In this document: piece by piece, positions 25,801-39,400 of the stretch
Layout of the letters: each line of letters opens with the position of its first letter
How positions within the stretch are numbered: the first letter of the stretch is position 1
Source: Telmatactis stephensoni
Lineage: Eukaryota; Cnidaria; Anthozoa; Actiniaria; Isophelliidae
Direction of reading: 5' to 3'
NCBI GenBank assembly: GCA_029948255.1
Contig: JALIZF010001755.1
Location: 124,001-188,000, forward strand
Length of the DNA stretch: 64,000 nt
Program-made: the position numbers and the translations under genes
The notes under the pieces: model-generated
Told to the model about the DNA's origin: nothing
Databases searched by the model: none
What the model saw: only the letters and a program-made list of their open reading frames with translations

Positions 25801-28800
25801 ATGGCCAATGTCAAAAAGGTCATAAAATGTTCCTTAGAATCAAAATGCTATACTTCAAACTAGCTTTACTACTAAATTTGAACAAAAATCCTTCCTAATA
25901 TTTTTTATTTAATATGTGAAGTACAGCATCTAAACAAGACTTTAGATACTAGATGAATCCAAAGTTCCAATAAAACTCACCTTTCTGCTCTCTGAGCCTC
26001 CCAGTCCTAGTACGTGGTAATCGCAGTGGAATACAATTCTTTCCTTCTTTGCTGTCTTTCGTTGGAAGTAAACTACAGTCGGGGAACAACACATGCTCCA
26101 ATGACTCTCTCTTTGCCACGATATACTCATCAAAACATATTTCATCTCTCAGAATTTTACATTCTTCATGACATAAAGTTCTGGCTTTGGGGTCAGATGA
26201 CATGTTATCACAGTAGGGAAATAAATAGTGGCACAGTAACGGTAATACAAAAGGTTTACATCTATCGCTGAGTTTTTTGGACTTGGAGATGGAGTCAAAA
26301 GCAATTTGTAATTTTTTCTCGATTGCACTTTGTTGGTTGACTGCCTTGATGTAAATGCTCTTCTTTTTGCTGATGTAAGGTGAACACTTTGTGCCTGTGT
26401 AGCGTACACAGAAGCCAGGGTGGGCCGATGGAGCTGGGTAGGTGCTAGAAAAAAGGCTTTATATTAGATCAATAATAATACTTTAAATAAATAAATAAAT
26501 AAATATTAAATAAACTAGCTATTTCTAATAGAAAGTGAACTGCTGCGAGCAGAGCTGTTCCCCTAAAACTTACGAAAGTACACCGCTTTGTCTGATATAT
26601 CAAATGTTACTTGTCTATCTCCTGTGCTATGCATTGTGTGACGAACACTGCTAGTTCATGGCTAGTTGACCTTCAATATTGAACTACAAGGATCAGTGTC
26701 GGACACACACAGTTCAAAATATTTAGCACTTTGAGTAAAGCAATTTTTCAAACAATCTCAAACGGCTGATTATAAAACTAACTGATTTTAAAAAGCTAGT
26801 TTATTTAGGGAAAAATGTGAATCGCTGATCGTATGTATCGCATGTTCGTCTAGTGACATCCTTGAATCGACTCTCGATACGGTATGGACTTGAACCGCTG
26901 ATCGTATGTATCGCATGTTCGTCTAGTGACATCCACAGATTACACTGTGTTCCGAATAGGAAGCTACTCGCTTCGCTCGCAGCAATGATATTGTCGCACT
27001 AAAAACTAGTGAATTGTAATATGTTAAATATTAACAAGGGTTTAACAAAATAAAAACGGAGTTTATACATATACCATTTTGTAACTGAAGGGCTGCCCAT
27101 AGACATGGCCTAAGTGACTTTTGGTGGACCTCAAGAGATATTTTTCTATATGGCGTGCGTACAGCAATACCATTTAAGCCCAGTACAAAAAAAAATTGAG
27201 AAATCACCTTAAAAGCCACTTAAGCCATCGTTATGGGTAATTCTTGAGTTATGAAATTTATTGACATTCATTGGCCTTTTCCATAGCCAGTACAGAAGGC
27301 ATGAAGTTGCCTCTGTGAATCCCCCTCCCCACTTCCCTCAATTGTCTGCCACTCCTGTTTGCATTCTGTGTCCACAAAACCAAGCCTCATAATATGTCAT
27401 CATTCTGAAGTCTTTACCCAATTTCTACCATCATAAAATGTTTACTCTAGCTAGGCTATAGGTCTACATTGTAAATTAAACACTTTTAAGTCTGACTGGC
27501 AATTGAAAATATTTGGTCAGGAAAATAAAATAGTGAATTTTTATGCCTTTCCAGGTTTTCCGTGACCTATAATTTACAGGGATTTCCATAAATACAGCCT
27601 AAGTGATATTTTGATGAGCAAGTACTGTTAGTACTGATAATCAGTACATAGGAAAGTCTGTATTGATAATCCGACCAGCTTTTAAAAATATTCACATATC
27701 ACTGATATCTTGATGAACCTCTAACTTTGTACAAAATGTTGACGTCTAGAAGTTCAAATTTGCATAAAATGTTGATGTCTTGAAGCTACGTTGTATCTAT
27801 TATTTATGTCTTGGGTCTGAGCATCTTGAATTTTACATTTTCCACTCAAATGATTGATGATCTTGTATTGAATTGATAAAAATAAATTTTGTGAAGGCAT
27901 GCAATGATTATTATATTTTTTTGATGTTGATTATGATGTCAATAAACAACTTTCTACTAACTAAAGATGATTTTAGAAGAATCAGTTTTACTTACAATGC
28001 GCCATTGTTAAATGTTTTGGTAGAACTGAGAGATGATGAGCTATTCCATCTCACATCTAGAACAAAAATCTGGTATTAGAAAGCAATAAAAATGATTTCT
28101 AGATTCTTTTTGCTAGCACAAATGGCATACTCAAGTATTGGAATAAATACATTACTGAAATAACTAGACAAAAAAGTTAAAAGCTTAAAACTAACCCCAA
28201 GGCTAAGTACTGAATTCAAACCCCTTAAAGCTAATGTACATCAATAATATAACAAATATGATGGCATAGATATGATTACAAAATTAAACCATTCTGAAAA
28301 TTTGCCTAATAGCTAACTTGAACTAATAACATCTGTGGACAGTGACAATTTAATTTGGAAATGCTGTTGGTATTAAAACACTTTTTCAATGCACTTCTGA
28401 CACCTGCCAGATTCCTTTTTCATTTTTTCAAAATAGATCAAAACTGTTGACTCACCAAATTTCTAGGAAATTATTTCTTGTACATAGGTTATCAAATTGG
28501 TCAAAATTATCAAATTTGTCACCGTCAAAAACAAATAGGCGACACCTTAAATTTCATTTTGCACCAGCTTTCAAAATGTATGATGTCTACAGAGGACAAA
28601 GATGACAAAGAGCTTTTTTGGGGGAATAGTTTGGTTACCTTTGACTAAAATGTAAGCTTCATTACTGACAGCTATGCCAGCTTTATTTGAGGCTTTGCAA
28701 TAGTATTTCCCAGTGTTGGTGGTCTGTAATGGTTTGATTTTAAGTCTAGAACCCCAATCTAGCCTATAAAGATAGACAAAAAATTCAAGAACACAATATA

Positions 28801-31560
28801 AGCATATACCAGCAAATAATTAAAAGACATACGAATAAAAATGGTGAAGAAATATCAAATTAAGAAAATATAAAGTCTAATATTTGAATAATTAATTCAA
28901 TTGGTGAGAAAATCTTACGAATGTGATAAAAAGCTGCATTTAAGTTGAAATTTTGGTTTGAAGATGAGATATGACAAAAATAGATTCCTTTTAGAGATCT
29001 TAAAATGCCGCTAAAACCTCCAACAATGCGACTCAATGGAAAATATTCACAAATTGTCCTAACCAACTACATAAAAGTACATTCCAAGACTATATAAACA
29101 CTTTAAACAACACATTGGGTTATTGGGGTTAATCCTGTAAAAATTATTGTGTCGCCAAGAAAAATTGTCATGTGGATCTAAGCATTAAAAGGAAGGAAGA
29201 TAATATTTATGTTTAATTTTAGACTGATGTGATTTTGCTCTGCGACATTGTTATGTAAACTTAAGAAATGGTTTTTGGTTTTCTCCGACCACAGTCTGTC
29301 ACATAAAATGATTTCAAATCAGGCTCTTTAGAAAAACTAAATTGTTAAGGTAAATATTAGTGTTTGCTAATGGATATTGATTACCTTTTGGCCACAATTC
29401 TCCCTTTGTTTGTCTCATCTATCAGTCTGCCATTTTTGTACCAAGTTATGTTAGGTGATGGATGACCCCTTACAATACATTTCAGTACACTCTTCTTGCC
29501 CACCAAAGTAGTTTCGTTTGCCAAATTTGATGTGATAGTGGGAGCTGGAAATGGGAAAATGAAAGAAAATAGGATGAGAAGTTGATTTCAAAGGTTAAAA
29601 AATGTTTAGAAATGTAGAGATATGTACTTGCTGAGAAAAAAACTTAAAATTAAATAATTCATAAATTGTAGAAATAAATGAATACACCAGGGCAATAGGC
29701 AAATAAAAGCAAAATATAAATAACTAAAAATAATATAAAAAAACAAAACAATTGGAACAAATGAACTGTTAAAACATTTAGCATTAGATTCCTTAATTGT
29801 AACAATTGAGAATCTCAGGTGTTTTTCAAAACCATTTTTTACAATTTTATAAAAGGTCTACCTGTACATCCAGAACAAGCTGTAAAATTCCTACAACAAA
29901 AATTAGACATTAAATTACTGAAGCAAATTCACGTGAAAAGAATCATTCAATTTTAATGTTACCATTAAAATAACATTTTAGTTGTGAAAATGATTATGAT
30001 GAAGTGATAATTATGATGATGATATTTTTTACTCTAATCATGAATCAGTTAGAAAACGAATTCTAAAGCAAAGCGAGTGGCGCTAAGTGGAAACAGATCA
30101 ACACCGACCAACAGATTTTCTGGGCATTGTTATCAACCTTCGACTACAAAGAAATTCAATTAGCAAAATCAGCCCTAAAAATATTTAGGCTCAGCGGCTT
30201 TTGTCAAAGCGGCTTTCCAAGCATTACGACAATTTACAACTCCGAATGACAAAAACCAGACGTTGGCTCTTTTCCGTCAAAAAAGATCGAAATCTTCCAA
30301 AAATACATCTAAATATACATAGCATTTAGCGACCAATTCTAACGTCTTTGCCTTTGTAATTACTAGCTCACAAAGACATGTTTACATAGGGTCTTTTTTC
30401 TTTATAAATTCAAGACCGTATGTCAATACAGGCTTTCAAAGCCATCATGCAAAGAATTTTGACCGATCGATAACATGGCTGTCCATTAAGAGCGGATATC
30501 CTCCGATCACGTTTCGTTGATGTTTTAGAGCTTATCAGTTTTATATAGGGGAGGGTAATGTTTTGTTATTTTTGGGGAAGCACAATAAGAATGAGTTTTT
30601 ACGAATGGCATTTCATTTGTCGCGTTTTAAATGAAGATGTTTTGGGGCATCATGGAGAGCGGCCAGAATCCACATATAAACCTCAAAATAACACGATCCC
30701 AAACACTCACGATACAAAATTTCCCTTTAAAAAAGAGTATTAAATAATACTGAATAAAATCTAAACCAAAAGGCACCCGTTCTGTCGAGTATTTGAGAAG
30801 ATTTAGATAAACCAACGTCGAGTTAGCGCGCGAGTGATTTCCAAACGCATTGTACAAAACCTTCAATTACAACAATTTTGATCGAGTATTTTTCGTTCCA
30901 AAGACTCGAAAACACCCCCAGAAAGGCCGCGTTTGAGGCCCACTCCTACAATTAAGCGAAACTAGACTTGTTAGAATTGTAGGACGGCAAATAAAAACAC
31001 CATAATCAATAAAATATACGGAGCTTTTTAGGGTTTTATAGGCTTAATACTGAACCGTCAACACCAATTACGAAAAACACTGTCTTGTAAATAGAAGCGG
31101 TCTAACAGATAATACGAAAACAAAACACAACTTACTTTAAGGCCGAATCCAAAGATCGTCTTTGAAGCGATGGAGTTAGTCCTGTAGCTGATGAGGTAAA
31201 AGATCGTAGAATAACGATTAGCAACTCGAGCTGAGCGCTATGCCAGATGTTATAAAAGAGTCAGCCATCAAGGACGAAAAACACACAAGACGCCACGAAC
31301 ATTCAAAACAAACTCTAGTTCTTTCGATCTCTGGCCTAAACTGACAAATCCATGCAAAGCGGTACGCTTTCAAGTGATTCTCCATGTAATGAATTTGTTC
31401 GATCTGCTCAAGGTGGCGAAATATTCATGTTCACTGCAAATTGTATTGTAAATTGTCGAAAAATCAAACAAAACATCGTAGAGTGTGCAAGGCGCCGATA
31501 GCACTCACCCGACGAAATCACTAGAGATGCCACTAAGCACACAATCCAAAACGCTCCCAT
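22845..31560 (-). CDS. ROR: ROR-family receptor pseudokinase (Wnt co-receptor)
   Basis: Coding exons in transcript order: 31560-31509, 31181-31136, 29890-29862 (29-nt microexon), 29544-29385, 28763-28639, 26433-25981, 25226-24981, 24447-24263, 23726-22845. All phases join, giving 725 codons plus stop. Residues 1-18 are a signal peptide (MGAFWIVCLVASLVISSG). Residues 43-137 form one Ig domain (C, W, YYC), 138-288 a Frizzled-type cysteine-rich domain, 289-370 a kringle (CYNGTG to RPWCF), about 379-404 the TM segment, and 433-725 the kinase domain. Ig-CRD-kringle-TM-kinase is diagnostic of ROR receptors, which bind Wnt5-type ligands at the plasma membrane. The glycine loop GEGEFG (447-452) is intact, but the VAIK lysine aligns with Asn470, HRD is HGD (579-581) and DFG is DCA (599-601). 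The protein stops 20 residues after the final kinase Pro-Arg-Phe motif, with no Ser/Thr/Pro tail. The CRD-exon acceptor was chosen by phase (CCCAG at 26434). Confidence 0.93.
26822..26937. repeat. 74-bp tandem duplication in a ROR intron
   Basis: The block CGCTGATCGTATGTATCGCA, followed by TGTTCGTCTAGTGACATCC, occurs at about 26823 and again at about 26897. It lies in the large intron between the Ig and CRD exons. Confidence 0.85.
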
Positions 31561-32821
31561 ATCTTGCTCGTTCTACATCATTAGGAGTGCTCCTTTCTTC
31601 CACACGGCCAAACCGAGATACCCGATCCCTTCTCCTTACAATTTGCTCTTACGGCGACACATGTAAAACTGTTCGAAAACGAATATGTAGATTATTATGG
31701 GCTTTTGCGGGATGTGCCTCGAGGGCGACCCGTAAAATGGACTCGTAAGGTTTCATTTGGATCTGTCAGTTTGTTGATTTGTGATAATATTCATTGCCTA
31801 AAGCACTGTCACAAATGTCACGTCGAGGTATATTCTAGACAGGATAAGATTTTGATAACAATACACTTTGGACGCCATTTTGATGGGTATTTTCCCTAAA
31901 GCAATCCAAAGCTCAGAGCAAAAATTCAAAAATTATCGCTTTCTAATGCACCAGACAGGCAAAGTGACAAGTCGAGGGCGGACTGAAATTCGATTCATTT
32001 AGAATCTTGTGGCGTTTTTGCGAAGAAAAAATACCCCAAAAACGAAAATCCTAGTGTCAAAAGGCGCGTAGAAACAGCTTCCCCTGCTGAACGGATGCAA
32101 AATGAATGAACGCAAATGAATGAATGGGAAATGAAACACCATAAATTCAAAATTCGACGGAAAAAAGTATATGGTTATTATAAGTTAGTAATGCGACAAA
32201 TAACAAAAAAATAGACATACAAATTAGGAATTTGAGCTTTAATCAATGCATTCTTAGATTTATAAAATAAAGCCCGTCAAATTCCACAAGTTTCACAGAC
32301 GGAAATGACCTTAGACATTGCGTAAAAGACGCCCCAGTTGTCGCGCTGCAAGAATTCATTTACTAGCAATATTGGCTTCAAAAACACAAACATTTTAACC
32401 CAAGATAAACTTAAGGCGATGAAAAAGGCTTTGAACTCAACAGCTTATATCTCGTTTTTGAGTTTATCTGAGGTTGAGTCATAATGTTTTTGGCGCAAAA
32501 ATCCGACGGAATGGTTTTTGAGGTTACGTATTTCAACACAGAAAAACATGCGCCGCATCGCGCAAGGCAAAGGCCAGACAGTTATTAATAAGATTACCAA
32601 AAGATAATTATCCTGGACGATAATTAGTATTTAATCGGCTGAACGTATCTTCTTAGTAGATAATAATACATCTAAGTCTGTTCTTACCTATATCTCAATA
32701 AGGTCAACTCCGTATTACAGACTGAACTGCTTTAGAGCGCGCGGTCTCTCATTTTCTCCACAAGAGAGACCCTTTTTATGAAGGATTGCTTTCATTCATT
32801 CAACACAGCCGAATTCACATT

Positions 32822-33158
32822 AGGGATAAGTTCAAAACATTGGTCATCTGAAGGAACCCAATTTAGACGGGTGGGGTTGGGTGGTATTAACCGTCACCCA
32901 CCACCTATAGGAGTAAAATGCTGAAGACTCGCTGAACTTTGTCATCAAACATCTTCAAAAATAATAAAATCACTGTATGTTCCAAGGAGTGCTAAACAAG
33001 GTATTCGACGTATTTCTAAAGAGAAACAGTGAACGCATAGTCAGTATCGAGATTCTCAAGGTCCCCCATTAGGGGAGAGGGGGGTATGTCCCGGTAACTA
33101 CCACCAAATCTAAAAACCTCGGGTCCCTACTGTGGACCATTGTTTTGACTTCTTCTCT
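32822..33158 (+). repeat. Dispersed ~335-bp repeat, copy 2
   Basis: Same-orientation copy of 20396-20730. Similarity ends abruptly after TTGTTTTGACTTCTTC, a few bases before an 83-codon open frame. The two copies bracket the ROR gene. Confidence 0.8.
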
Positions 33159-33163
33159 AAGAG

Positions 33164-33415
33164 ATGGGAAACCGTCTTGGGCGTGAATCTTCATTTGACT
33201 TCATACAGCTAAGCCTCTTCTATGTTGGACCAGTTTTACTCGAGAAGAATTTGGGAAGTAGTAGTAGAAAGCTAAGGGAGGAACTCCTTTCGGGTGAAAT
33301 TGCGTTAAATGAGTTTCCGAGTTTCTTGTCCAAAGCGGTTTTCCGTGATGTTTGTAGTAAAAGTTCAGCCGCAAATTCTTCGTTGAAAGTTAGAGAAGAA
33401 AAGGTTAAAAGGTGA
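33164..33415 (+). CDS. Hypothetical 83-codon open frame (uncertain)
   Basis: It starts MGNRLGRESSFDF and ends EEKVKR with a stop at 33413-33415. Codon composition looks more protein-like than most neighbouring frames, with a plausible amphipathic stretch (REELLSGEIALNEF). There is no domain I recognise, no upstream promoter signal and no clear splice partner. It begins where the dispersed repeat copy ends and finishes 15 bp from the coilin last exon, on the opposite strand. It could be a gene fragment or chance. Confidence 0.2.
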   Translation: MGNRLGRESSFDFIQLSLFYVGPVLLEKNLGSSSRKLREELLSGEIALNEFPSFLSKAVFRDVCSKSSAANSSLKVREEKVKR

Positions 33416-33429
33416 TCACGGAATCTTTT

Positions 33430-36400
33430 TTATTGCATCAACAAACTCGGTAAAAGAGTTTTTCTCTTTTCTACCAATCTGTTCTTCCACTTCTAAAACA
33501 CAACCAAAGAAACAACGAAACAAACAAACAAATAAAACAAACAAACAGACAGACAGAACATACAAACAGACAGAAAGACTAACAGACAGAGAGACTGACA
33601 CAGACAGTAAAACACAAATTAAAACAAAACAATGCAAAACAAAAGCATAAAAGACAAGAAAAGAGATCATGAAAACGTCCGCTTTAGTTATTTTGGTCTA
33701 TCAATTTTACAAGGGAACTCAAAGACATGGCAAATCGTTCAAACGAAGCGCAAATTCCATTAAGAAGATATTAGTCTTGGATCGACCATTGAAGACCAAC
33801 ACACCCTGACCTTAAAAATAATGAAATTAAGATGATAATCAGAAACATTACACCACTAGTCCAGGAAATTAAAGATTGGGCGACCATAAATAACTGTGGG
33901 GTACCCTGAGGGGTAGGGTCGGGGAACGGATGGTGACAAACTCTTGCGAAGGGGGGGAGGGGTGTAGCCATTTTAACAAGGTTGAAGTATGTGTCTATAA
34001 AATTATTTTGGTTTGAAAATTTTAAAACTAGTTTGATTATTATCAAGGTTTTCTCTTTTCCCAGAGTATGATAATGAATATAATATACAATGGCAGCAAA
34101 AAATCAAACTGGTTTGAAAATTTTCAAAGGATAAATAATTTTAAACCACAACATTGAGCAATGTACTGTATTGAGATTTTATCTAATGCGACAGAGAAAA
34201 ACATCAATTAAGGAGAAGCTGTAGTCAAAAGAAATCAAATGATAAGGAAATAAATCAAGTCAAAATAAATCAAATCAATTTTAGGGTGTAGTTTGTGATT
34301 TTGTGTCCAGACTAAAAATGTATTTTGTGTTTTAATTTAGCCTTAGAGAAAAAAGACTACACTTCCTCACTACTGACAGATTTTTTCAAATGAAATAAAT
34401 GAATGGAAAGTTGAAAAATGGAGGGAAAAAATGTGAAAGAGATTTATAAAAGATTCTTTGCCAGAAATTGAGACTCAATACAGTACCTTTCTTTCCAAAA
34501 CTGGAGGTGGTTTTGTTGGATTCTCCTCATTCTCATCCTCATCATCAGAAATTAATTCAAACTTTTTAGATACATTACCATCACCTAAAATAGAAACATT
34601 ATCACATTTCAATGAATGAATGAATGAATTACAAAATGAATGAACAGATGAATGAATGAACAAATAAACGAATGAACAAATGAACAAACAAATGAATGAA
34701 TGGATGGATGAATGAATGAATAGAAGATTGCAAAAGTAATGAATTAATTGAATCAATCAATCAATCAATTGATGAATGAATAAATGAATGAATCAATGAA
34801 TCAATTGAATGAATCAATCAATCAATTGATGAATGAATGAATGAATGAATGAATGAATGAATGAATGAATGAATGAATGAATGAATGAATGAATGAATGA
34901 ATGGATGGATGGATGGATGGGTGGGTGGATGAACGGATGGATAAACGGACGGACATGGATGGATGGATGGATGAATAATGAATGAATGAAATCATCTGGT
35001 TTGGGGGAACTTCACTTCTTCATTACAGTAACAAAGCAGAAGTCCTTTTGTAGTAATGTTCAGATATTTTAAGAAGCCAGCTCCCAATTCAAAGTGGTTG
35101 GCACTTGCCTAGGTAACTTTATACTTATAAGGTTTTATCCAAGGAGCAGGTTTGTTGTTCTAAGGTTTTGACTTCTGGGGGATTACAGCAATTTTTACTA
35201 AATAAGGGCACCATGTACCAATTTTATTGATTTCAAGATACTTAACCCGTGTGATTAAACTGTTACATCAATCCAGCATCACTCGATCATTTGGCAAATG
35301 TTTTGTTTTTACTGTGGGACATATGCAACAGTCCAATACTCCAGGTTTGAGTTCTGTGTTGCTCAGCATTAGCCACGATTAGATGTGAGATACTCAAAGA
35401 AATCAAGCAAACCCCAGAGGAATTCTAGAGCATTTTGCTTTGTTCAATTGTGTACATTCCATTTATTCCCAAGGGTTATTGACTTGAACACAAAAGAACA
35501 TATTACACAGTATTGAGGCTAACGCTGAGCAAAATGAACTAGAAACTGGAGTATTGTGCAGTGTGCTTAAGTGGCCAGGAGGTACATGTAGCCCCCTAGC
35601 ACTTGCCAATCAAGTCCCTGAAGAGCCCCCATGACAGGAAAGAGTAATTTGTTGAACTCATAAAAGTATCTTCCACTTGAGGCAAAACCAGTTGGTCAAA
35701 CCCTGAGGGGAAGGGGGGAAGGGGAGGGGGGGGGGGAGGAGGGTGCTCAAAATATACTGTATGGTGAAACCCTCAAAAGAAAAATCATGATAAAAACTCA
35801 ACCACAAAGCAGAGAGGACAGGTACAACACAAAATGATTATGCATGGAATTTTGAATATTTTTAATTACCACATTGCTACATTTTCATCACACTTTCATT
35901 TACCTCTAGGTTTTGCCAAAGATTCTTCAGTTAATTCAACTAATACTTCATGGGAAGCAGGATCATACTCTAAAACATTACCTTCCTGGTTGGAAAAATA
36001 ATAGAATAAATATTAGTAAACTGAAAAGTGATGATACTGTGCCATTGATGTCGCCAGTATCAAGAAGAGGATGTGAAAACAAGTGAAATGGCATCCTGAA
36101 TGTGTAGGTGTCACGACATTGTCACAGTAGTCACGCAACAAACGAATGCCATAAATTAATCATCTAACATCCTGTTTTTGTGTCGTGTCACATTTCTTAA
36201 ATGACTCTATTGAGGAGTTGCCCAAGAAAGTGACTTTTCTCTTGATCAATTTCAAGTTTTAGAAAAATGATGTAAAATGGTATCATTTTGATACCAAAAG
36301 ACCAATGTCTCTGACAAAAAGTCACTTAGGCCAATTTTATGGGTGACCCTTCCATTGTTTAGTGTTATTAGTAAGACAGGGAATTCAGAAAATCAAAAAT

Positions 36401-39400
36401 CAAAGTTCATCTGACAATACAACATGATGGTCAATAATGTACCTTGTAATCAGACATCTCAGGTGTATAGGATGCAGATATCTCCAGAATCTAGAAGATA
36501 ACATAAATAAAATACAGATTATTTATGTTAATAAGATGCCTAAGCCCCTTACAAAAAGGCCAGTTGGTCTCTGAACTATAAATAAATTATTTGATGAGAC
36601 ATCAAGGCCCCAGTTAAAAGAGCAAACATGTTTCCGCAAACACAGCAGAAACATTTCCTGTTTCTAGGCACAAGAGCAATGTTTTCCAACTTAGCAACTA
36701 AAGGAACTATAATAAGTTAGAGTGCTTACAATTTTTGCTGGCCTTTATTTTCCATCAGACAAGGCTAATTAAACAAAATGAGCAATAAAAATAAAAAGTC
36801 ACTTTAGAAAAAAATGAAAATCTGATCTGGAAAGTTTTTAATTTCTTTTTAATTTCAGTTGTTTACTTATAATTTCATTTATATTTTGTCATCAAAAATC
36901 CCTGCCTCTGTGGTCAGTTGATGTTTCCTTCAAGCTGTTCAACCACCCAGGAATAAATTTATGGAAACATGTTTCTTCATTCAGCCAGGGCCTAACTTAT
37001 GTTCCTGGGATCCTGGTAAATGTGTTTCTTATTGTACCAATAGAGAGCAACAACTAGTGCTTGAAAGTTGGTTTACGAAGTTCGAGTGCGAACCACTCAA
37101 CCGCTCAATCAAACTACCAGCATCGTACAATAGGCTTGGGAAAACCCACTCTAATTAGACCAATACAGACGATTATGCAACACCAGGTAATTGTGCTATT
37201 GTGTAATGTGGCAGATAAATTAATATGACTAATCTGACTATATTCTTCACTTGACTCTGAAGATGACTTCCACTCAGGTTGTCGAAACATCAGTCACATC
37301 AAACAGTCCTTCTCAGGACTACATCCACCCGGATGATCACATTATTTACAAATATTGTTACTTTGACAAATATTGTTACTTCGATAAACATTATGTTCCT
37401 TTATGGACTAATTCAGGTATATACCTTGTAAGCAATTTTGTCTCCTTTTCTAGGCGGTCCAAGCAATGGTGTCAATGTGGTGTAGTCAACTATTTCCTTT
37501 CTTGGTTGTTCTTGATTTGTAGTTAAATTTACTGTAGCTGTGTTACCTTTACAAATATTTGAGTGATCCAAGCCATCCTCTTGTTGATCATGCTGTTTGT
37601 CATTATGTGTATTATGACTAGCAAGCTCAACATCATTAGTACCAAATGATGTATCACATGGCAAGTCATTGTGTGCTACTGTGTTCAATTGCTGATGATT
37701 TACAGATGATTCATCACCATCATCAGAGTCAAAATGAATATGATTTCCATTGTTGTTTTGTTTTGGTGCTCCTGCTACATGTAAATGAACAGTTTTATTT
37801 GAATGGTTTGCTGTGAATAACTGAGGTAAAGGTTTTATTATGTTGTTTGGAAGTTTTTCAGCTTGTTTCATTACTGTAGAAGGAATCTCAGTACTAGGAG
37901 AAACCACTTTTGGCAAAGATACGGAAGATGATGATGATGATGATGGCAACTTTGTAGAAGGCCTTTTTGTAGCATTGGTCTGTTCATTTGTCTTTCTTTT
38001 TACAGTTCTGTAATCATTGCCTGATTCCTCAGATGATGATGATGATGAAGGCAGAGAAACTGGAGAACTTGGTTTAGCTTTAGACAATCGTTGAGAAGAC
38101 ACTTTTGTAGCTGTCTCCAGTTTATTTGTCTTGTTTCGTAAATGAGAAGATACTGGTTGGTTCTTAATTGAACCCTCTGTGGCTGGGAATGAGAAATAGG
38201 AGTCAACTGAGGAGGAGGAAGAGGAGGAATACCCAGAGAACTTAGATTTTTTTGTAGCCTTTGAGGTACTTGGAGAAGCCCTTTTTGTAGCTCTCTTGTT
38301 TCCCACATTCTTTTCAGTTTCAGTAGCTTTAATCATGCCAGATTCCTCTGACATTGAAGATGATACTGATGATGATGATGACTTCTTGGCTTTGGATGAG
38401 TTTTCTGTTTGTTTGCTAGTTCCTGGTCTTTTAGAAAGACCAGCTAAAGTCAATGACTTCTGTGTTTTATTTCTTTCTTTTCCACATTTCTGCATAACCA
38501 ATTTGTTTTCACTCAATTTCTTTTTGGAAATAAGATTGTCATGCTTTTTGGAGTAATAGGTCTTTTCTTGCTCATTGTTGGATAATTTAGTAAGTTGCTT
38601 ATCTTTTTGTTTCTTTGACTGCAGCTTTGAAGGATTGATCTCCCTGGAAGAACAAAATTTCCCATGCAAATTTGACTTGTTTTCAATAGCACAGGACATA
38701 TAAGGGTATAGCTAAATGTAGGGATTTCTGTTGTCAGGATTTCTGGAACCCCATGAGTTCTATTGTGTATAATTATAACAAATCTGACAATGCAAACCCA
38801 CTTTTCTTGGTGCTATAGCACTTAAGTGTAAAGGACTAGAACCCCCTTGCCAATATTTGCTATGCCCTTGACATACATAAGCACATATAATATGAACAAA
38901 CTCAATTATAAATGCATCTCATTTGTGTAAGAAGCTTAAAAAATTAGTATCAGCCACAGTCCTTTGCATGCAAGATGCATTACGGCAGCTATTTTCAATC
39001 AAAAAATGGTGCAGTACTTGTTCAAATCAGCTGTGGTGTAAAAAATAATGTTCAAGTTCCTGAATTAAAACAAAAACATGTGCACACAAAGTACTGTGGT
39101 TGATAGTGATTCTGTCAAGAAGTAATTTATTGAAGTATGTATGTTGTAAAGTATATGCATAGTTTTACAACATTTGACTCACTCAATTTCTGACTTATTG
39201 TGTGTAAGTTTCTTTTTCTTGGCTAACGGATGATCACCTTGTAAATCTAGGAGATCAAAGAAATCAGTGTTATCATGCTCAAAGATGATTACAGATGATT
39301 TTGATGATAAAACATTCTACCTTTGGCTATGTCATCTTTGTCAAAAGCTGAGCTTCCATTCTGCAGAATCTTTGGTAGTTTTTCAATTCTAAATCAATAG

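Noticed and set aside
26149..26409. 86-codon minus-strand frame in the ROR CRD exon
   Set aside because: Wrong frame; the correct frame gives the cysteine-rich domain with its conserved cysteines and joins neighbours in phase.
31485..31899. Plus-strand frames of 64-87 codons over the ROR first exon
   Set aside because: Antisense shadow of the ROR signal-peptide exon and 5' region; no domain.
37251..37526. 91-codon plus-strand frame [16 protein letters not shown]...
   Set aside because: The start is a familiar dispersed-repeat tail in invertebrate genomes and the end is antisense to coilin exon 4; not a gene.
38000..38556. Overlapping frames on both strands within coilin exon 4
   Set aside because: Shadows of the low-complexity coilin coding sequence.
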